64,000 nucleotides of DNA, taken from the NCBI RefSeq assembly GCF_948472415.1, contig NZ_OX419519.1, positions 1,798,001 through 1,862,000 on the forward strand, given 5' to 3'. Each line of letters opens with the position of its first letter. The first letter of the stretch is position 1. The position numbers and the translations under genes were made by a program. This DNA comes from Kitasatospora fiedleri (lineage in GTDB: Bacteria; Actinomycetota; Actinomycetes; Streptomycetales; Streptomycetaceae). The notes under the pieces are model-generated. The model saw only the letters and a program-made list of their open reading frames with translations. It was not told the origin of the DNA and searched no databases. Positions 16,598 through 24,010 of this stretch are shown piece by piece.

Positions 16598-16762
16598 TCA
16601 CGGCAGGGGTTCCGCGGGGGCCGGGCCGTCCGGCGCCTCGGGCGCGCACTCCTCGCGGCCGGTGTCGGTGTGCACCACGCGCACCGGGTGGCCGGGGTCG
16701 TCGGGGTGGATGATCTGCTGCGGTCGGCCGCAGCGCGGGCAGAGCAGGGGAATCCGGTTCAT
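16598..16762 (-). CDS. Small CxxC zinc-ribbon-like protein (54 aa)
   Basis: The minus strand encodes MNRIPLLCPRCGRPQQI at the start, then HPDDPGHPVRVVHTDTGREEC and an acidic, Pro-rich tail. One CPRCG knuckle plus a later Cys and several His could bind zinc. It is too short for most gene finders; the ribosome site upstream of ATG 16762 is weak. It lies upstream of the DUF1876 gene in the same direction. Composition and the CxxC motif favour a real gene, but no family was recognised. Confidence 0.5.
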   Translation of the reverse strand: MNRIPLLCPRCGRPQQIIHPDDPGHPVRVVHTDTGREECAPEAPDGPAPAEPLP

Positions 16763-17037
16763 CGCCACTGTCCACGCGCCCCGCGGCGGGCAGCTCCCCG
16801 GGCCCGCGTGGCCTCCTCACCTCCAGTGTGCCGCCGCACCGCCCCCGACCCTCAAGTCCGGGGCGCCCGGTGTCGATAACCGTGACGGGGGTGCGGCCCG
16901 GGCGCCAGCGCCGCACCCCCTCCCCCGTCCCCCTTTCTCCCTCCTCCGGTGCTCGGAATAGTTCCGCAGGCAGTGGAGTTGTGCGGGGCGACGGACCCGA
17001 TCGGCGGGGCCAGGACGGCGAGAGGCAGGTGGCGACG
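16763..17037. other. Intergenic region upstream of the thioredoxin gene
   Basis: About 275 nt hold no gene I can support. The part from 16955 to 16980 (CGGAATAGTTCCGCAGGC) is less GC-rich and contains CGGAA-TAG-TTCCG, a 5-bp dyad at about 16957-16969 that may be a promoter-proximal operator for the thioredoxin gene. Confidence 0.4.
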
Positions 17038-17418
17038 ATGAGCACGGTGGAATTGACCAAGGACAACTTCGACGAGGTGGTCCAGGGCGAGGACGGCAAG
17101 GCGTTCGTCCTGATCGATTTCTGGGCGGCCTGGTGCGGCCCGTGCCGCCAGTTCGCACCGGTCTTCGAGCGGGCGTCGGACAAGCACGCGGACCTCACCT
17201 TCGCGAAGGTCGACACCGAGGCCCAGCAGGAGCTCGCCGCGGCGTTCGACATCCGGTCGATTCCGACCCTCGCGATCATCCGCGAGGGCGTCCTGGTCTT
17301 CGCCCAGCCCGGCGCGCTCCCCGAAGCCGCCCTGGAGGACCTGATCGGCCAGGCCCGGAAGCTCGACATGACCGAGGTCCACGCCGGCGTCGCGGCCCAG
17401 AAGGCCGACCAGAACTGA
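17038..17418 (+). CDS. Thioredoxin
   Basis: This 126-residue thioredoxin has the active site WCGPC at residues 32-36, preceded by FVLIDFWAA, and the cis-proline segment RSIPTLAIIREG. It is slightly longer than the usual 105-110 residues because of the C-terminal extension DMTEVHAGVAAQKADQN. The protein is cytoplasmic, with no signal peptide. It reduces disulfides with electrons from thioredoxin reductase; no reductase gene is adjacent, so it is an additional thioredoxin rather than the trxA/trxB pair. A hairpin follows 44 nt after the stop, indicating a single-gene transcript. Confidence 0.93.
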   Translation: MSTVELTKDNFDEVVQGEDGKAFVLIDFWAAWCGPCRQFAPVFERASDKHADLTFAKVDTEAQQELAAAFDIRSIPTLAIIREGVLVFAQPGALPEAALEDLIGQARKLDMTEVHAGVAAQKADQN

Positions 17419-17462
17419 CCGCCCCCGCACGGCGGTTCCCCCGCACCACCGAGGACCTGCAC

Positions 17463-17498
17463 AGGGGCCCCGGAGCGCCCACGCCTCCGGAGGCCCCT
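17463..17498 (+). terminator. Hairpin terminator after thioredoxin
   Basis: AGGGGCCCCGGAG (17463-17475) pairs with CTCCGGAGGCCCCT (17485-17498) with a single bulge. Confidence 0.6.
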
Positions 17499-17541
17499 AC
17501 CGTGCGTCCGGGTGCCTCCTGTCCCGCCGAGGCCGGCCGGA

Positions 17542-18681
17542 TCAGTTCTCCTGGTAGGGCTCGCGCAGCGGCCGGGGGCGGCGCGCCCCGCTGGTGATCT
17601 CTTCGGGCAGGTCGGTGCCCGCGGTGTAGTAGCGCCCCTGGGCCTCGCCCTTCGCGGTGAGCCAGCCGGCCCGGACGAGTTCGCGGATGTCGCGCTGGGC
17701 CTGCTGCTCGCTCAGGTCGGCGTCCGCCTGGTAGGTGGCTCGGCGGACCCGGTTGCCCATGGCCGCCGGGTAGAGGGCGTAGAGCATGCGGTCGGGCCAG
17801 CCGCGCCGCTCGATGACGTCGTCCAGGGTGGTCCAGACTTCACGGGTGGTCTCCACCTGCCGTTCGACGGCTTGGGCCTGTTGGTGGTGGGCCCGCAGGC
17901 AGAAGCGGATCCAGACCAGGGTGTCGCGTTCCGGAGTCCACACCGGTCCGCCGACCTCGGCGAGGACGTCGTAGTAACGGTAGGTGTTGCGGGCCCGGCC
18001 CAGCCACTCCTCGATGCTGGAGAACTCCGGCGCCACCACGCCTTCCCGGGCCAGCACCAGAGTGTGCAGCGCCCGGGACATCCGGCCGTTGCCGTCTGCC
18101 CAGGGGTGGATCGCGACCAGGTTGAGGTGGGCCATCGAGGCCCGGACCAGCCCCGGCCGGTCCAGGTCACCCTCGTTGAGCCAGGCGACCAACTCCGCCG
18201 TGAGCGCGGGGACCGAGTCGGCGTCGGGCGCGGTGTAGGCGGCGATGGTGGGGTCCTCCGCCGAAGTGACGTAGACCGGGCCGGTGCGCCACCAGCCCGG
18301 GCGCTTGAGCAGGTGGTGGCCCTGCATCATGAAGTGCAGGGCGTTGAGCAGTTCCTTGCTGAAGGAGAAGTCGTCCCCGGCTTCGGCCAGCCGCTGGATG
18401 TAGGTCATCGCCTGCCGGTAGCCCTCGATCTCGGCGGCGACGGTGTCGTTCGCCTCGATCGGAGCCTCTCCGACCATGATGTCCTCGACGTCCGAGACGC
18501 TCGCCGCGTAGCCCTCGATCGTGTTCGACCCGGCGATCGCCCGGGCGGTGAGGTTGCGCCGCAGTTGGCCCTCCCAGCGGCGGGAGGTGCGCAGGTGCAG
18601 TCGCAGCCGCCCGCGCATGTCGTCGATCTCGGCGAGGACGGCTTCGTCGACGTCACGCAGCACGGGCGTCTTGTAGAGCAT
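17542..18681 (-). CDS. Fic-family protein (probable AMP transferase)
   Basis: This 379-residue Fic protein has the catalytic motif HPWADGNGRMSR at residues 192-203; Trp replaces the common Phe of HPFxxGNGRxxR, while the catalytic His and the GNGR anion hole are kept. The inhibitory motif S52xxxE56G57 (SNTIEG) is present at the N-terminus, so it is a class II, self-inhibited enzyme. An N-terminal helical domain and a C-terminal winged-helix-like region (LSEQQAQRDIRELVRAGWLTAKGEAQGRYY) flank the core. Fic enzymes usually transfer AMP from ATP to a protein hydroxyl. No antitoxin gene is adjacent. The promoter at 18688-18716 implies a leaderless transcript. Confidence 0.9.
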   Translation of the reverse strand: MLYKTPVLRDVDEAVLAEIDDMRGRLRLHLRTSRRWEGQLRRNLTARAIAGSNTIEGYAASVSDVEDIMVGEAPIEANDTVAAEIEGYRQAMTYIQRLAEAGDDFSFSKELLNALHFMMQGHHLLKRPGWWRTGPVYVTSAEDPTIAAYTAPDADSVPALTAELVAWLNEGDLDRPGLVRASMAHLNLVAIHPWADGNGRMSRALHTLVLAREGVVAPEFSSIEEWLGRARNTYRYYDVLAEVGGPVWTPERDTLVWIRFCLRAHHQQAQAVERQVETTREVWTTLDDVIERRGWPDRMLYALYPAAMGNRVRRATYQADADLSEQQAQRDIRELVRAGWLTAKGEAQGRYYTAGTDLPEEITSGARRPRPLREPYQEN

Positions 18682-18687
18682 GAGGAG

Positions 18688-18716
18688 ATGACACCATGAC
18701 GGTGTGACGGCGTCAA
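18688..18716 (-). promoter_or_regulatory. Leaderless promoter of the fic gene with internal dyad
   Basis: On the minus strand TTGACG (18716-18711) and TGTCAT (18693-18688) are 17 nt apart, and the start codon begins only 6 nt after the -10. No Shine-Dalgarno sequence exists. The dyad ACACC-ATGAC-GGTGT (18691-18705) lies between the two boxes and may be an operator. Confidence 0.6.
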
Positions 18717-18779
18717 CAAAGCATCGGTAGCCCGGGTCGATCGAGGACGACCGCCCGACTCGGGACCGGGAGCCGGGGT

Positions 18780-19244
18780 TCAGGAGTCGGCGGCGCGCAG
18801 GCGGTCGCTGACGGTGTGGAGGATGTCGGCCAGGGCGGTGAGCTGGTCCGGGGCGAGGACGTCGATGAGTGCTTCGCGGACGGCGGCGACGTGGCCCGGG
18901 GCGGCGGCCCGCAGGGCGGTCCAGCCCTGGTCGGTGATTTCGGCGAAGACGCCGCGGACGTCGCTGGGACAGGAGCGGCGGCCGACCAGTCCGGCCTTCT
19001 CCAGTTGGGTGACCTGGTAGGTGAGGCCGCTCTTGGAGGTGACCAGGCGGTCGGCCAGGTCGGTCATCCGGAGCGAGCCGCCGGGGGCGGCGGAGAGCTG
19101 CACCAGGATCTCGTACTGGGTGTGGGAGAGCCCCGCGTCCTCCTTGAGCTGGCGCTCCAGTCGGCGGGCGACCAGGTTGGTGGCGGCGACGAACCCGCGC
19201 CAGGCGGCCATCTCGGTCTCGTTGAGCCAGCGGGGATCGTCCAT
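18780..19244 (-). CDS. MarR-family transcriptional regulator
   Basis: This 154-residue winged-helix regulator has LSHTQYEILVQLSAAPGGSLRMTDLADRLVTSKSGLTYQVTQLEKAGLV, the typical MarR recognition helix and wing lead-in, followed by RRSCPSDVRGVFAEITDQG, the wing. ATG 19244 begins the conserved N-terminal helix. It is divergent from the extradiol-dioxygenase-like gene, with two palindromic sites in between (19266-19317), so it most likely represses both itself and that gene until a phenolic or oxidising signal appears. Size and motif layout are normal. Confidence 0.9.
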   Translation of the reverse strand: MDDPRWLNETEMAAWRGFVAATNLVARRLERQLKEDAGLSHTQYEILVQLSAAPGGSLRMTDLADRLVTSKSGLTYQVTQLEKAGLVGRRSCPSDVRGVFAEITDQGWTALRAAAPGHVAAVREALIDVLAPDQLTALADILHTVSDRLRAADS

Positions 19245-19265
19245 GCCCCGCAGTCTACTCCGGTT

Positions 19266-19317
19266 GTTCAAATTCGAACTCGGGTGTACCTTGGGAGCGC
19301 AAGGTTCAAATTTGAAC
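19266..19317. promoter_or_regulatory. Paired MarR operators
   Basis: GTTCAAATTCGAAC (19266-19279) and the perfect 14-bp palindrome GTTCAAATTTGAAC (19304-19317) are AT-rich islands, 38 nt apart, between the divergent MarR and dioxygenase genes. Confidence 0.8.
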
Positions 19318-19400
19318 TACACGGTGCGGGACCACCCGGTTCCGCACCGCACCGCCGACGGCGAACGGCAGCGCGGCCCCGGCAGCAGGAGGACGGACCC

Positions 19401-20183
19401 ATGAGCACCCCCACCACCGAGCGCATGCCCGCGCTCTACCTCTCGCACGGCGCGCCCCCGCTCGCCGACGACCCGGTCTGGCCCGGCGAACTCGCCGCCT
19501 GGTCCGCCGACCTGCCCCGCCCCAAGGCGATCCTGATGGTCTCGGCGCACTGGGAGGAGGCCCCGCTGGCGATCGGCGCGGTGCGCACCCTCCCGCTGGT
19601 GTACGACTTCTGGGGCTTCCCCGAGCACTACTACCGGGTCCGGTACGCCGCCCCCGGCGCGCCCGAGCTCGCCGAGTCCGTCCGCAAGCTGCTGCGCGCC
19701 CCCGGCACCCCCGTGCAGGACGTGCCGGACCGCGGGCTGGACCACGGCGCGTACGTCCCGCTGGTCGAGATGTACCCCGACGCGGACATCCCCGTCCTCC
19801 AGGTCTCGCTGCCCACCCTGGACCCGCGGCGGCTCATGGAGATCGGCCGCAAGCTCGCCCCGCTGCGCGACGAGGGCGTGCTGATCGTCGGCTCCGGCTT
19901 CTTCACCCACAACCTGCGCGCCCTCTCCCCCGACGGCCGGATCACCTCCGTGATGGCCGAGTTCGACGACTGGGGCCGCCGCGCCCTGGACGCCCGCGAC
20001 CTCGACGCACTGCTCGACTTCGAGCACAAGGCCCCCGCCGGACGGCTCGCCCACCCCCGCACCGAGCACTTCGCCCCGCTCTTCGTCACCCTCGGGGCCG
20101 GCGAGGCCGACCTCGGCGAGCAGCGCAGCGTCATCGACGGCTTCTGGATGGGCCTGGCCAAGCGGTCGATCCAGCTCGGCTGA
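19401..20183 (+). CDS. Class III extradiol ring-cleavage dioxygenase (DODA-type)
   Basis: This 260-residue protein starts at ATG 19401 after AGGAGGA. The family's metal and catalytic segments are present: YLSHGAPP near residue 14, VSAHWEE near 52, DRGLDHGAYVPL near 115, and VGSGFFTHNLR near 170. YgiD/DODA-family members cleave catechol-like rings such as DOPA, or have unknown physiological substrates. The divergent MarR gene and its two operators suggest induction by an aromatic compound. It is a single gene; a small membrane protein gene follows after about 190 nt. The substrate cannot be told from sequence. Confidence 0.88.
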   Translation: MSTPTTERMPALYLSHGAPPLADDPVWPGELAAWSADLPRPKAILMVSAHWEEAPLAIGAVRTLPLVYDFWGFPEHYYRVRYAAPGAPELAESVRKLLRAPGTPVQDVPDRGLDHGAYVPLVEMYPDADIPVLQVSLPTLDPRRLMEIGRKLAPLRDEGVLIVGSGFFTHNLRALSPDGRITSVMAEFDDWGRRALDARDLDALLDFEHKAPAGRLAHPRTEHFAPLFVTLGAGEADLGEQRSVIDGFWMGLAKRSIQLG

Positions 20184-20372
20184 CCGGACCCCGCCCTCCC
20201 GCGCCACGGCTGGTCCTTACGCGTCCTTTCCGCCCCGTTCGGCAGAATGCACCCGGGACGGCGATCGGAGACCGGTGGGCCGTGGACCGGTCCGGCGCGG
20301 CTGGTGGGCCGTGGCCGGTCGACCGTGGCCGGACCGGCGACCGCCGGACCGCGGAACGGGAGGACGGACGGG

Positions 20373-20828
20373 ATGGCGGGAGCGGGATGCCCGGGCCGGG
20401 CCAGGTACTGCCTGGCCGCGATGGCCGTCGGCTGGGCCGGCAGCTGGCCGGCCCTGCACGCCGAGGGGAACGTCCAGGAGCTGCTGAGGCACTGCCTGAG
20501 CGGCCCCGGCGTCCCCTCGTACGCCATGCTGCTGGCCTGGACCGGGCTGCTGCTCAACCTGGCCGCAGTGGTCTGGGCGGTCCGGCTGGCCCACCGGACG
20601 CTGCGGGAGACCAGCCGGCCGATCAGCGCCGGGCGCGGCCTGCTGTTCGTGGCGCTGCCCTCGGCGCTCCTGATCGGGGCGTTCCAGTGCGCCGTCCTCC
20701 AGGACGCCGGCGCGCACCGCGGGCCGCAGCGCAGCCTCTGCGTGGGCGCGCCGTCCGGTGGCGCGCCGTCCGGCGGCGGGTGGGCGGGACCGGCAGGGGC
20801 CCGGCCGGTGGTCAGTAGCCGCAGGTGA
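20373..20828 (+). CDS. Hypothetical small membrane protein
   Basis: This 151-residue protein has three predicted membrane segments: CLAAMAVGWAGSWPAL, YAMLLAWTGLLLNLAAVVWAVRLA, and LLFVALPSALLIGAFQCAVL. The C-terminus is a Gly/Ala/Ser/Pro-rich tail with the repeat GAPSGGAPSGGG. ATG 20373 is preceded by GGGAGGA at a good distance. The last 17 nt overlap the convergent NAD(P)-binding gene, so either the tail is real and the genes overlap or another base error has extended it. No known family. Confidence 0.6.
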   Translation: MAGAGCPGRARYCLAAMAVGWAGSWPALHAEGNVQELLRHCLSGPGVPSYAMLLAWTGLLLNLAAVVWAVRLAHRTLRETSRPISAGRGLLFVALPSALLIGAFQCAVLQDAGAHRGPQRSLCVGAPSGGAPSGGGWAGPAGARPVVSSRR

Positions 20829-21452
20829 AGCGCTCGCCGCGGTGGGCGGGGCGTTCGAGCTCGTCGACCAGGGCGACCGCGAGGTCCGGCAGCGAGACGG
20901 TGGACAGGCCGTCCGGGGCCGTCACCAGGGCGTCGGTGCCGGAGCGGTAGCGGCCGGTGCGCTCGCCCGGGAGCAGGCTCTGCGGCGGGCTGAGCACCGT
21001 CCAGTCCAGGTCGCGGACGGTGCGCAGGTAGTCCAGCGCCCGGCCGTGGGCGCGCATCAGCTCGAACTGGCGCGGCGGCACGAACGGGTCGTCCCAGAGC
21101 GGCGCGCCGGACCCGGCGGTGAGGCTGCCCGCGCTGCCGACCACCAGCAGGCGCGGGGCCGCGTCCGCGAGCTGCCGCAGCCCCGCGACCAGCGCGTGCG
21201 CGGCCGGCTCCACCAGCCGCCCCGGCCCGGGCCGTCCCCGCCGCCGACCGCGCTCACCACCGCCTCCTGCCCCTGCGCGACCCGCGCGACGTCCGCCGGG
21301 TCCAGCACGTCCCCGCGCTCCACCCTGATCGCCAGCCCCTGGTACTCCTCCGGCCGCCGCACCACCGCGGTCACCCGGTGGCCCCGGGCCAGCGCCTCGG
21401 TCACCACGCACCGACCGATCCCGCCGTTCGCCCCGATGACCGCGATCTGCAT
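20812..21452 (-). CDS. NmrA-like NAD(P)-binding protein, apparent frameshift
   Basis: The N-terminal half, MQIAVIGANGGIGRCVVTEALARG then VTAVVRRPEEY, is an atypical SDR with the GxxGxxG cofactor motif. The C-terminal half, in another frame, continues LVEPAAHALVAGLRQLADAAPRLLVVGSAGSL ... LDWTVLSPPQSLLPGERTGRYR and ends FTCGY, the usual end of this family. One base added in the G/C run near 21225-21235 joins them, giving about 213 residues. Such proteins act as NADPH sensors or epimerase-like reductases. The shift goes the same way as the other breaks in the window, so it is probably a sequencing error. Confidence 0.75.
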
Positions 21453-21522
21453 GCCCGACCAGCCTCGCTCTCCGCACCGCGAATCCGACGTTTCATCAGA
21501 CCATGTGATCGGTCGGGGGCCT

Positions 21523-21760
21523 GGGAGGCTGCCACCGGGCGAGGGGAAGGCGGAGGACCGCTGCGCGGGGCCGGGGGCGCGGAACGAGGACCCGGGAGGC
21601 TGCCACCGGACGAAGGGAAGGCGGAGGACCGCTGCGCGGGGCCCGGGGGCGCGGGATGGGGAGTGAAGACGTGGAAGGCCGCCGCGAAGCCAGGGACACG
21701 GACGCCGCTGCGCGGGGCCGGGGGCGCGGAGCGAAGACCCGGGAGGCTGCCACCGGGCGG
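21523..21760. repeat. Imperfect repeats of about 71 bp in an intergenic region
   Basis: The gap 21453-21869 (about 417 nt) carries GGGAGGCTGCCACCGG at 21523, 21594 and 21740. Each of the first two is followed by AGGCGGAGGACCGC and CTGCGCGGGGCC; the latter also recurs near 21708 before the third copy. The first two copies are 71 bp apart and nearly identical; the third is separated by unrelated sequence. No gene is supported here. Confidence 0.75.
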
Positions 21761-21869
21761 GGCCTCGGCGGGACCGGGTGGGACTCGGTGGGGTGGTGGC
21801 GGGGTGGGGTTCGGGGGTAGGGGTGGGGGGTCGGGTTGTCGGGTTGTCGGGCGGGAAGGGGTGGGGCGG

Positions 21870-22649
21870 GTGGACCGGCTGGTGGCGGATCTGATCGTGG
21901 AGGGGGCGGAACTGGAGGCGCTGGTGGGCGGGTTGGGGCCCGCCGGGTTCGCGGCGGAGACGCCGGCGGCGGGGTGGACGGTGGCGCACCAGGTGGCGCA
22001 CCTGGCCTGGACGGACCGGTGGACGCTGCTGGCGGTGCGGGACCCGGCGGGGTTCGCGGCGGCGCTGGGGCGGGAGTTCGCGGACGGGGCGGCGGCGGTG
22101 GACCGGGGGGCCGCCGAGGGGGTCGGGGAGGACCCGGCGGCGCTGCTGGAGCGCTGGCGGGCGGGGCGGGCGGAGGTGGCGGCGGCGCTGGCGGAGGTGC
22201 CGCCGGACGTGCGGGTGCCGTGGTTCGGGCCGCCGATGAAGGCGCGGTCGATGCTGACGGCGCGGCTGATGGAGACCTGGGCGCACGGGCAGGACGTCGC
22301 GGACGCGCTCGGGGTGGAGCGCGTCCCGACCGACCGGCTGCGGCACGTCGCGCACCTGGGGGTCCGGACCGTCGGCTTCGCGTTCGCCGCGCACGGGCGG
22401 CCCGCGCCGGACGTCCCGTTCCGGTTCGACCTGCGCTCCCCCGGCGGCGAGTCGTGGTGCTGGGGCGCGGCGGACGCGGCCGACCGGGTGAGCGGCCCGG
22501 CGCTGGACTTCTGCCTGCTGGTCACCCAGCGCCGCCACCGCGACGACCTGGCGCTGACCGCGCGGGGCGAGGCCGCCCGGGCCTGGCTGCCGATCGCCCA
22601 GGCGTTCGCCGGGCCGCCCGGCGAGGGGCGTCCGCCCCGGCGGGGGTGA
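21870..22649 (+). CDS. Metal-binding TIGR03084-like / maleylpyruvate isomerase-type protein
   Basis: This roughly 259-residue protein has the mycothiol-dependent isomerase/DinB-like four-helix bundle: TPAAGWTVAHQVAHLAWTDRWTLLAV near residues 31-55 and TARLMETWAHGQDVADALG near 130-148 supply the conserved metal-ligand histidines. The C-terminal domain (RFDLRSPGGESWCWGAADAADRVSGPALDFCLLVTQRRH) is the sterol-carrier-like fold found in TIGR03084. GTG 21870 is the most likely start; another GTG lies 9 nt upstream. Members may be mycothiol-dependent enzymes. There is no operon partner. The upstream region is repeat-rich. Confidence 0.78.
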   Translation: MDRLVADLIVEGAELEALVGGLGPAGFAAETPAAGWTVAHQVAHLAWTDRWTLLAVRDPAGFAAALGREFADGAAAVDRGAAEGVGEDPAALLERWRAGRAEVAAALAEVPPDVRVPWFGPPMKARSMLTARLMETWAHGQDVADALGVERVPTDRLRHVAHLGVRTVGFAFAAHGRPAPDVPFRFDLRSPGGESWCWGAADAADRVSGPALDFCLLVTQRRHRDDLALTARGEAARAWLPIAQAFAGPPGEGRPPRRG

Positions 22650-22688
22650 GCGCGTCGGCGAGGTGAGCAGGTCAGCGGGGTGCGCGGG

Positions 22689-23210
22689 TCAGCGGCGCAG
22701 GAAGCAGGGTTCCTGGCCGGGCATCGAGACGTACGAGCCGGTCTCCTCGTCGCCGCGGACCTGGAGGAGGACCACCCCGTTCGGGCCGTCGAGGCCGTAG
22801 CCGAGCGCGGTGACGCGCCGGCACAGGTCCAGGGCCTGCGCGCGGGCGGTGCCGGGCTCGACGTCGATCGTGACGGCGTTCCCCTGCCCCGGGACGTCGT
22901 CCGAGCCGGAGGGCCGGCGCAGGTAGGAGCCGTCGGCGACGTGCGGCAGGCAGCGGATCTCCTCCGGCAGCGACGTCGACCAGCCGCCGAGCCGGCTCTG
23001 GGTCGGGCTGGGCGCCGCCCCGCACGCGGCGCCGGGGGACCCGGTGGCAGCGGCAGCGGCGGTCGTGGTGGCGGCGGCGGTGGCGGGAGCCGTGGCGGCC
23101 GTGGTGGCGCTGGTGCCGGTGCAGCCCGCGAGGGCGAGCAAGGTGGTCGCACCGAGGGCGAGTGCGGTGGCGCGGGGGCTGGGCGTGCTTCTCCTCTGGT
23201 CCGTCCGCAC
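22689..23210 (-). CDS. Hypothetical lipoprotein
   Basis: This 173-residue predicted lipoprotein has a basic N-terminus, a hydrophobic helix (ATALALGATTLLALAGC) and lipobox LAGC at about residue 30, then a Thr/Ala-rich linker (TSATTAATAPATAAATTTAAA). The mature domain contains CGAAPSPTQSRLGGW, a segment CLPHVADGSYLRR and CFLRR at the end; four cysteines could form disulfides. The start GTG 23210 has no good ribosome site. No family is recognised. It lies between two genes and is probably transcribed alone. Confidence 0.7.
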   Translation of the reverse strand: MRTDQRRSTPSPRATALALGATTLLALAGCTGTSATTAATAPATAAATTTAAAAATGSPGAACGAAPSPTQSRLGGWSTSLPEEIRCLPHVADGSYLRRPSGSDDVPGQGNAVTIDVEPGTARAQALDLCRRVTALGYGLDGPNGVVLLQVRGDEETGSYVSMPGQEPCFLRR

Positions 23211-23271
23211 CCTACCGACCGGGGCAACCGCTCTCCCGCCGCCCCCTACGCCGCCGGCGGCCCACCGGCCG

Positions 23272-23922
23272 CTACTCGGTGGCGAGTTCCGCGCGCGCCT
23301 GGTTCACCCAGCGGCGGACGCCGCGGGCGGCGGGGGCGTCGGTGAGGTCGGCGGCTTCCCGGAGGTGGGCGGCGGCGTCGTCCGGGCGGCCCTGCCGGGC
23401 GGCGAGGTGGGCCAGGCCGACGAGGTTCGCGGCGACGCCGGGGAGGAAGCCCAACTCGCGGCGCAGGCGGGTGGATTCCTCCAGGTGGGTGCGGGCCTCG
23501 TCGAGCCGGCCGGACAGGTGGGCGGCGATGCCGAGGTGGCGGCGGGCGTAGGAGACGGTCAGCCGGTCCCCGGCGGCGGTGGCGAGGGCGAGGGCGTGTT
23601 CGAAGGCGGGCAGGGCGGTGGCGGTGTCGTCCCGGACGACCTGGTGGAAGGCGCCGATCCAGAACCGGGCCTCGCCCTCGCCGCGGGTGTCGCCGAGGGC
23701 CCGGTACAGCCCGGCCGCGCGTTCGAACAGCTCCAGTTCCCGCTCGTCCGGGACCCGCTGTTCCAGGAAGCGGGCGTGGGCCACCCGGCCGCGGGCCAGC
23801 GCGAGGTCGGCCTCGACGGCGTCGAGGTCCCGGTCGGCCGCTGACAGGACGTCAGCCCTGCCACCGAACACGGCCTGTTCGTAGCGGAGTTGGGCTTTCT
23901 CGATCCGCGCGTCCATGGTCAT
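23272..23922 (-). CDS. Tetratricopeptide-repeat protein
   Basis: This 216-residue, all-helical protein has at least four TPR-like pairs, for example LELFERAAGLYRALGDTRGEGEARFWIGAFHQ, ALPAFEHALALATAAGDRLTVSYARRHLGIAAHLSGRLDEARTHLEESTRLRRELG and GVAANLVGLAHLAARQGRPDDAAAHLREAADLTD. It begins at ATG 23922 (a second ATG is 6 nt on). No DNA-binding or catalytic domain is attached, so it is a free TPR scaffold, perhaps derived from the C-terminal part of a SARP/LuxR-type regulator. It is divergent from the multicopper oxidase gene. Confidence 0.78.
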   Translation of the reverse strand: MTMDARIEKAQLRYEQAVFGGRADVLSAADRDLDAVEADLALARGRVAHARFLEQRVPDERELELFERAAGLYRALGDTRGEGEARFWIGAFHQVVRDDTATALPAFEHALALATAAGDRLTVSYARRHLGIAAHLSGRLDEARTHLEESTRLRRELGFLPGVAANLVGLAHLAARQGRPDDAAAHLREAADLTDAPAARGVRRWVNQARAELATE

Positions 23923-24010
23923 GGGCCGATCGTAGCAACGATGTTCGAACGGCGGCCGTACGGTGCGGCGGCCGGGGCAGCTGGGGTGCTTTGTCCTAGA
24001 TTGCCGGGTT

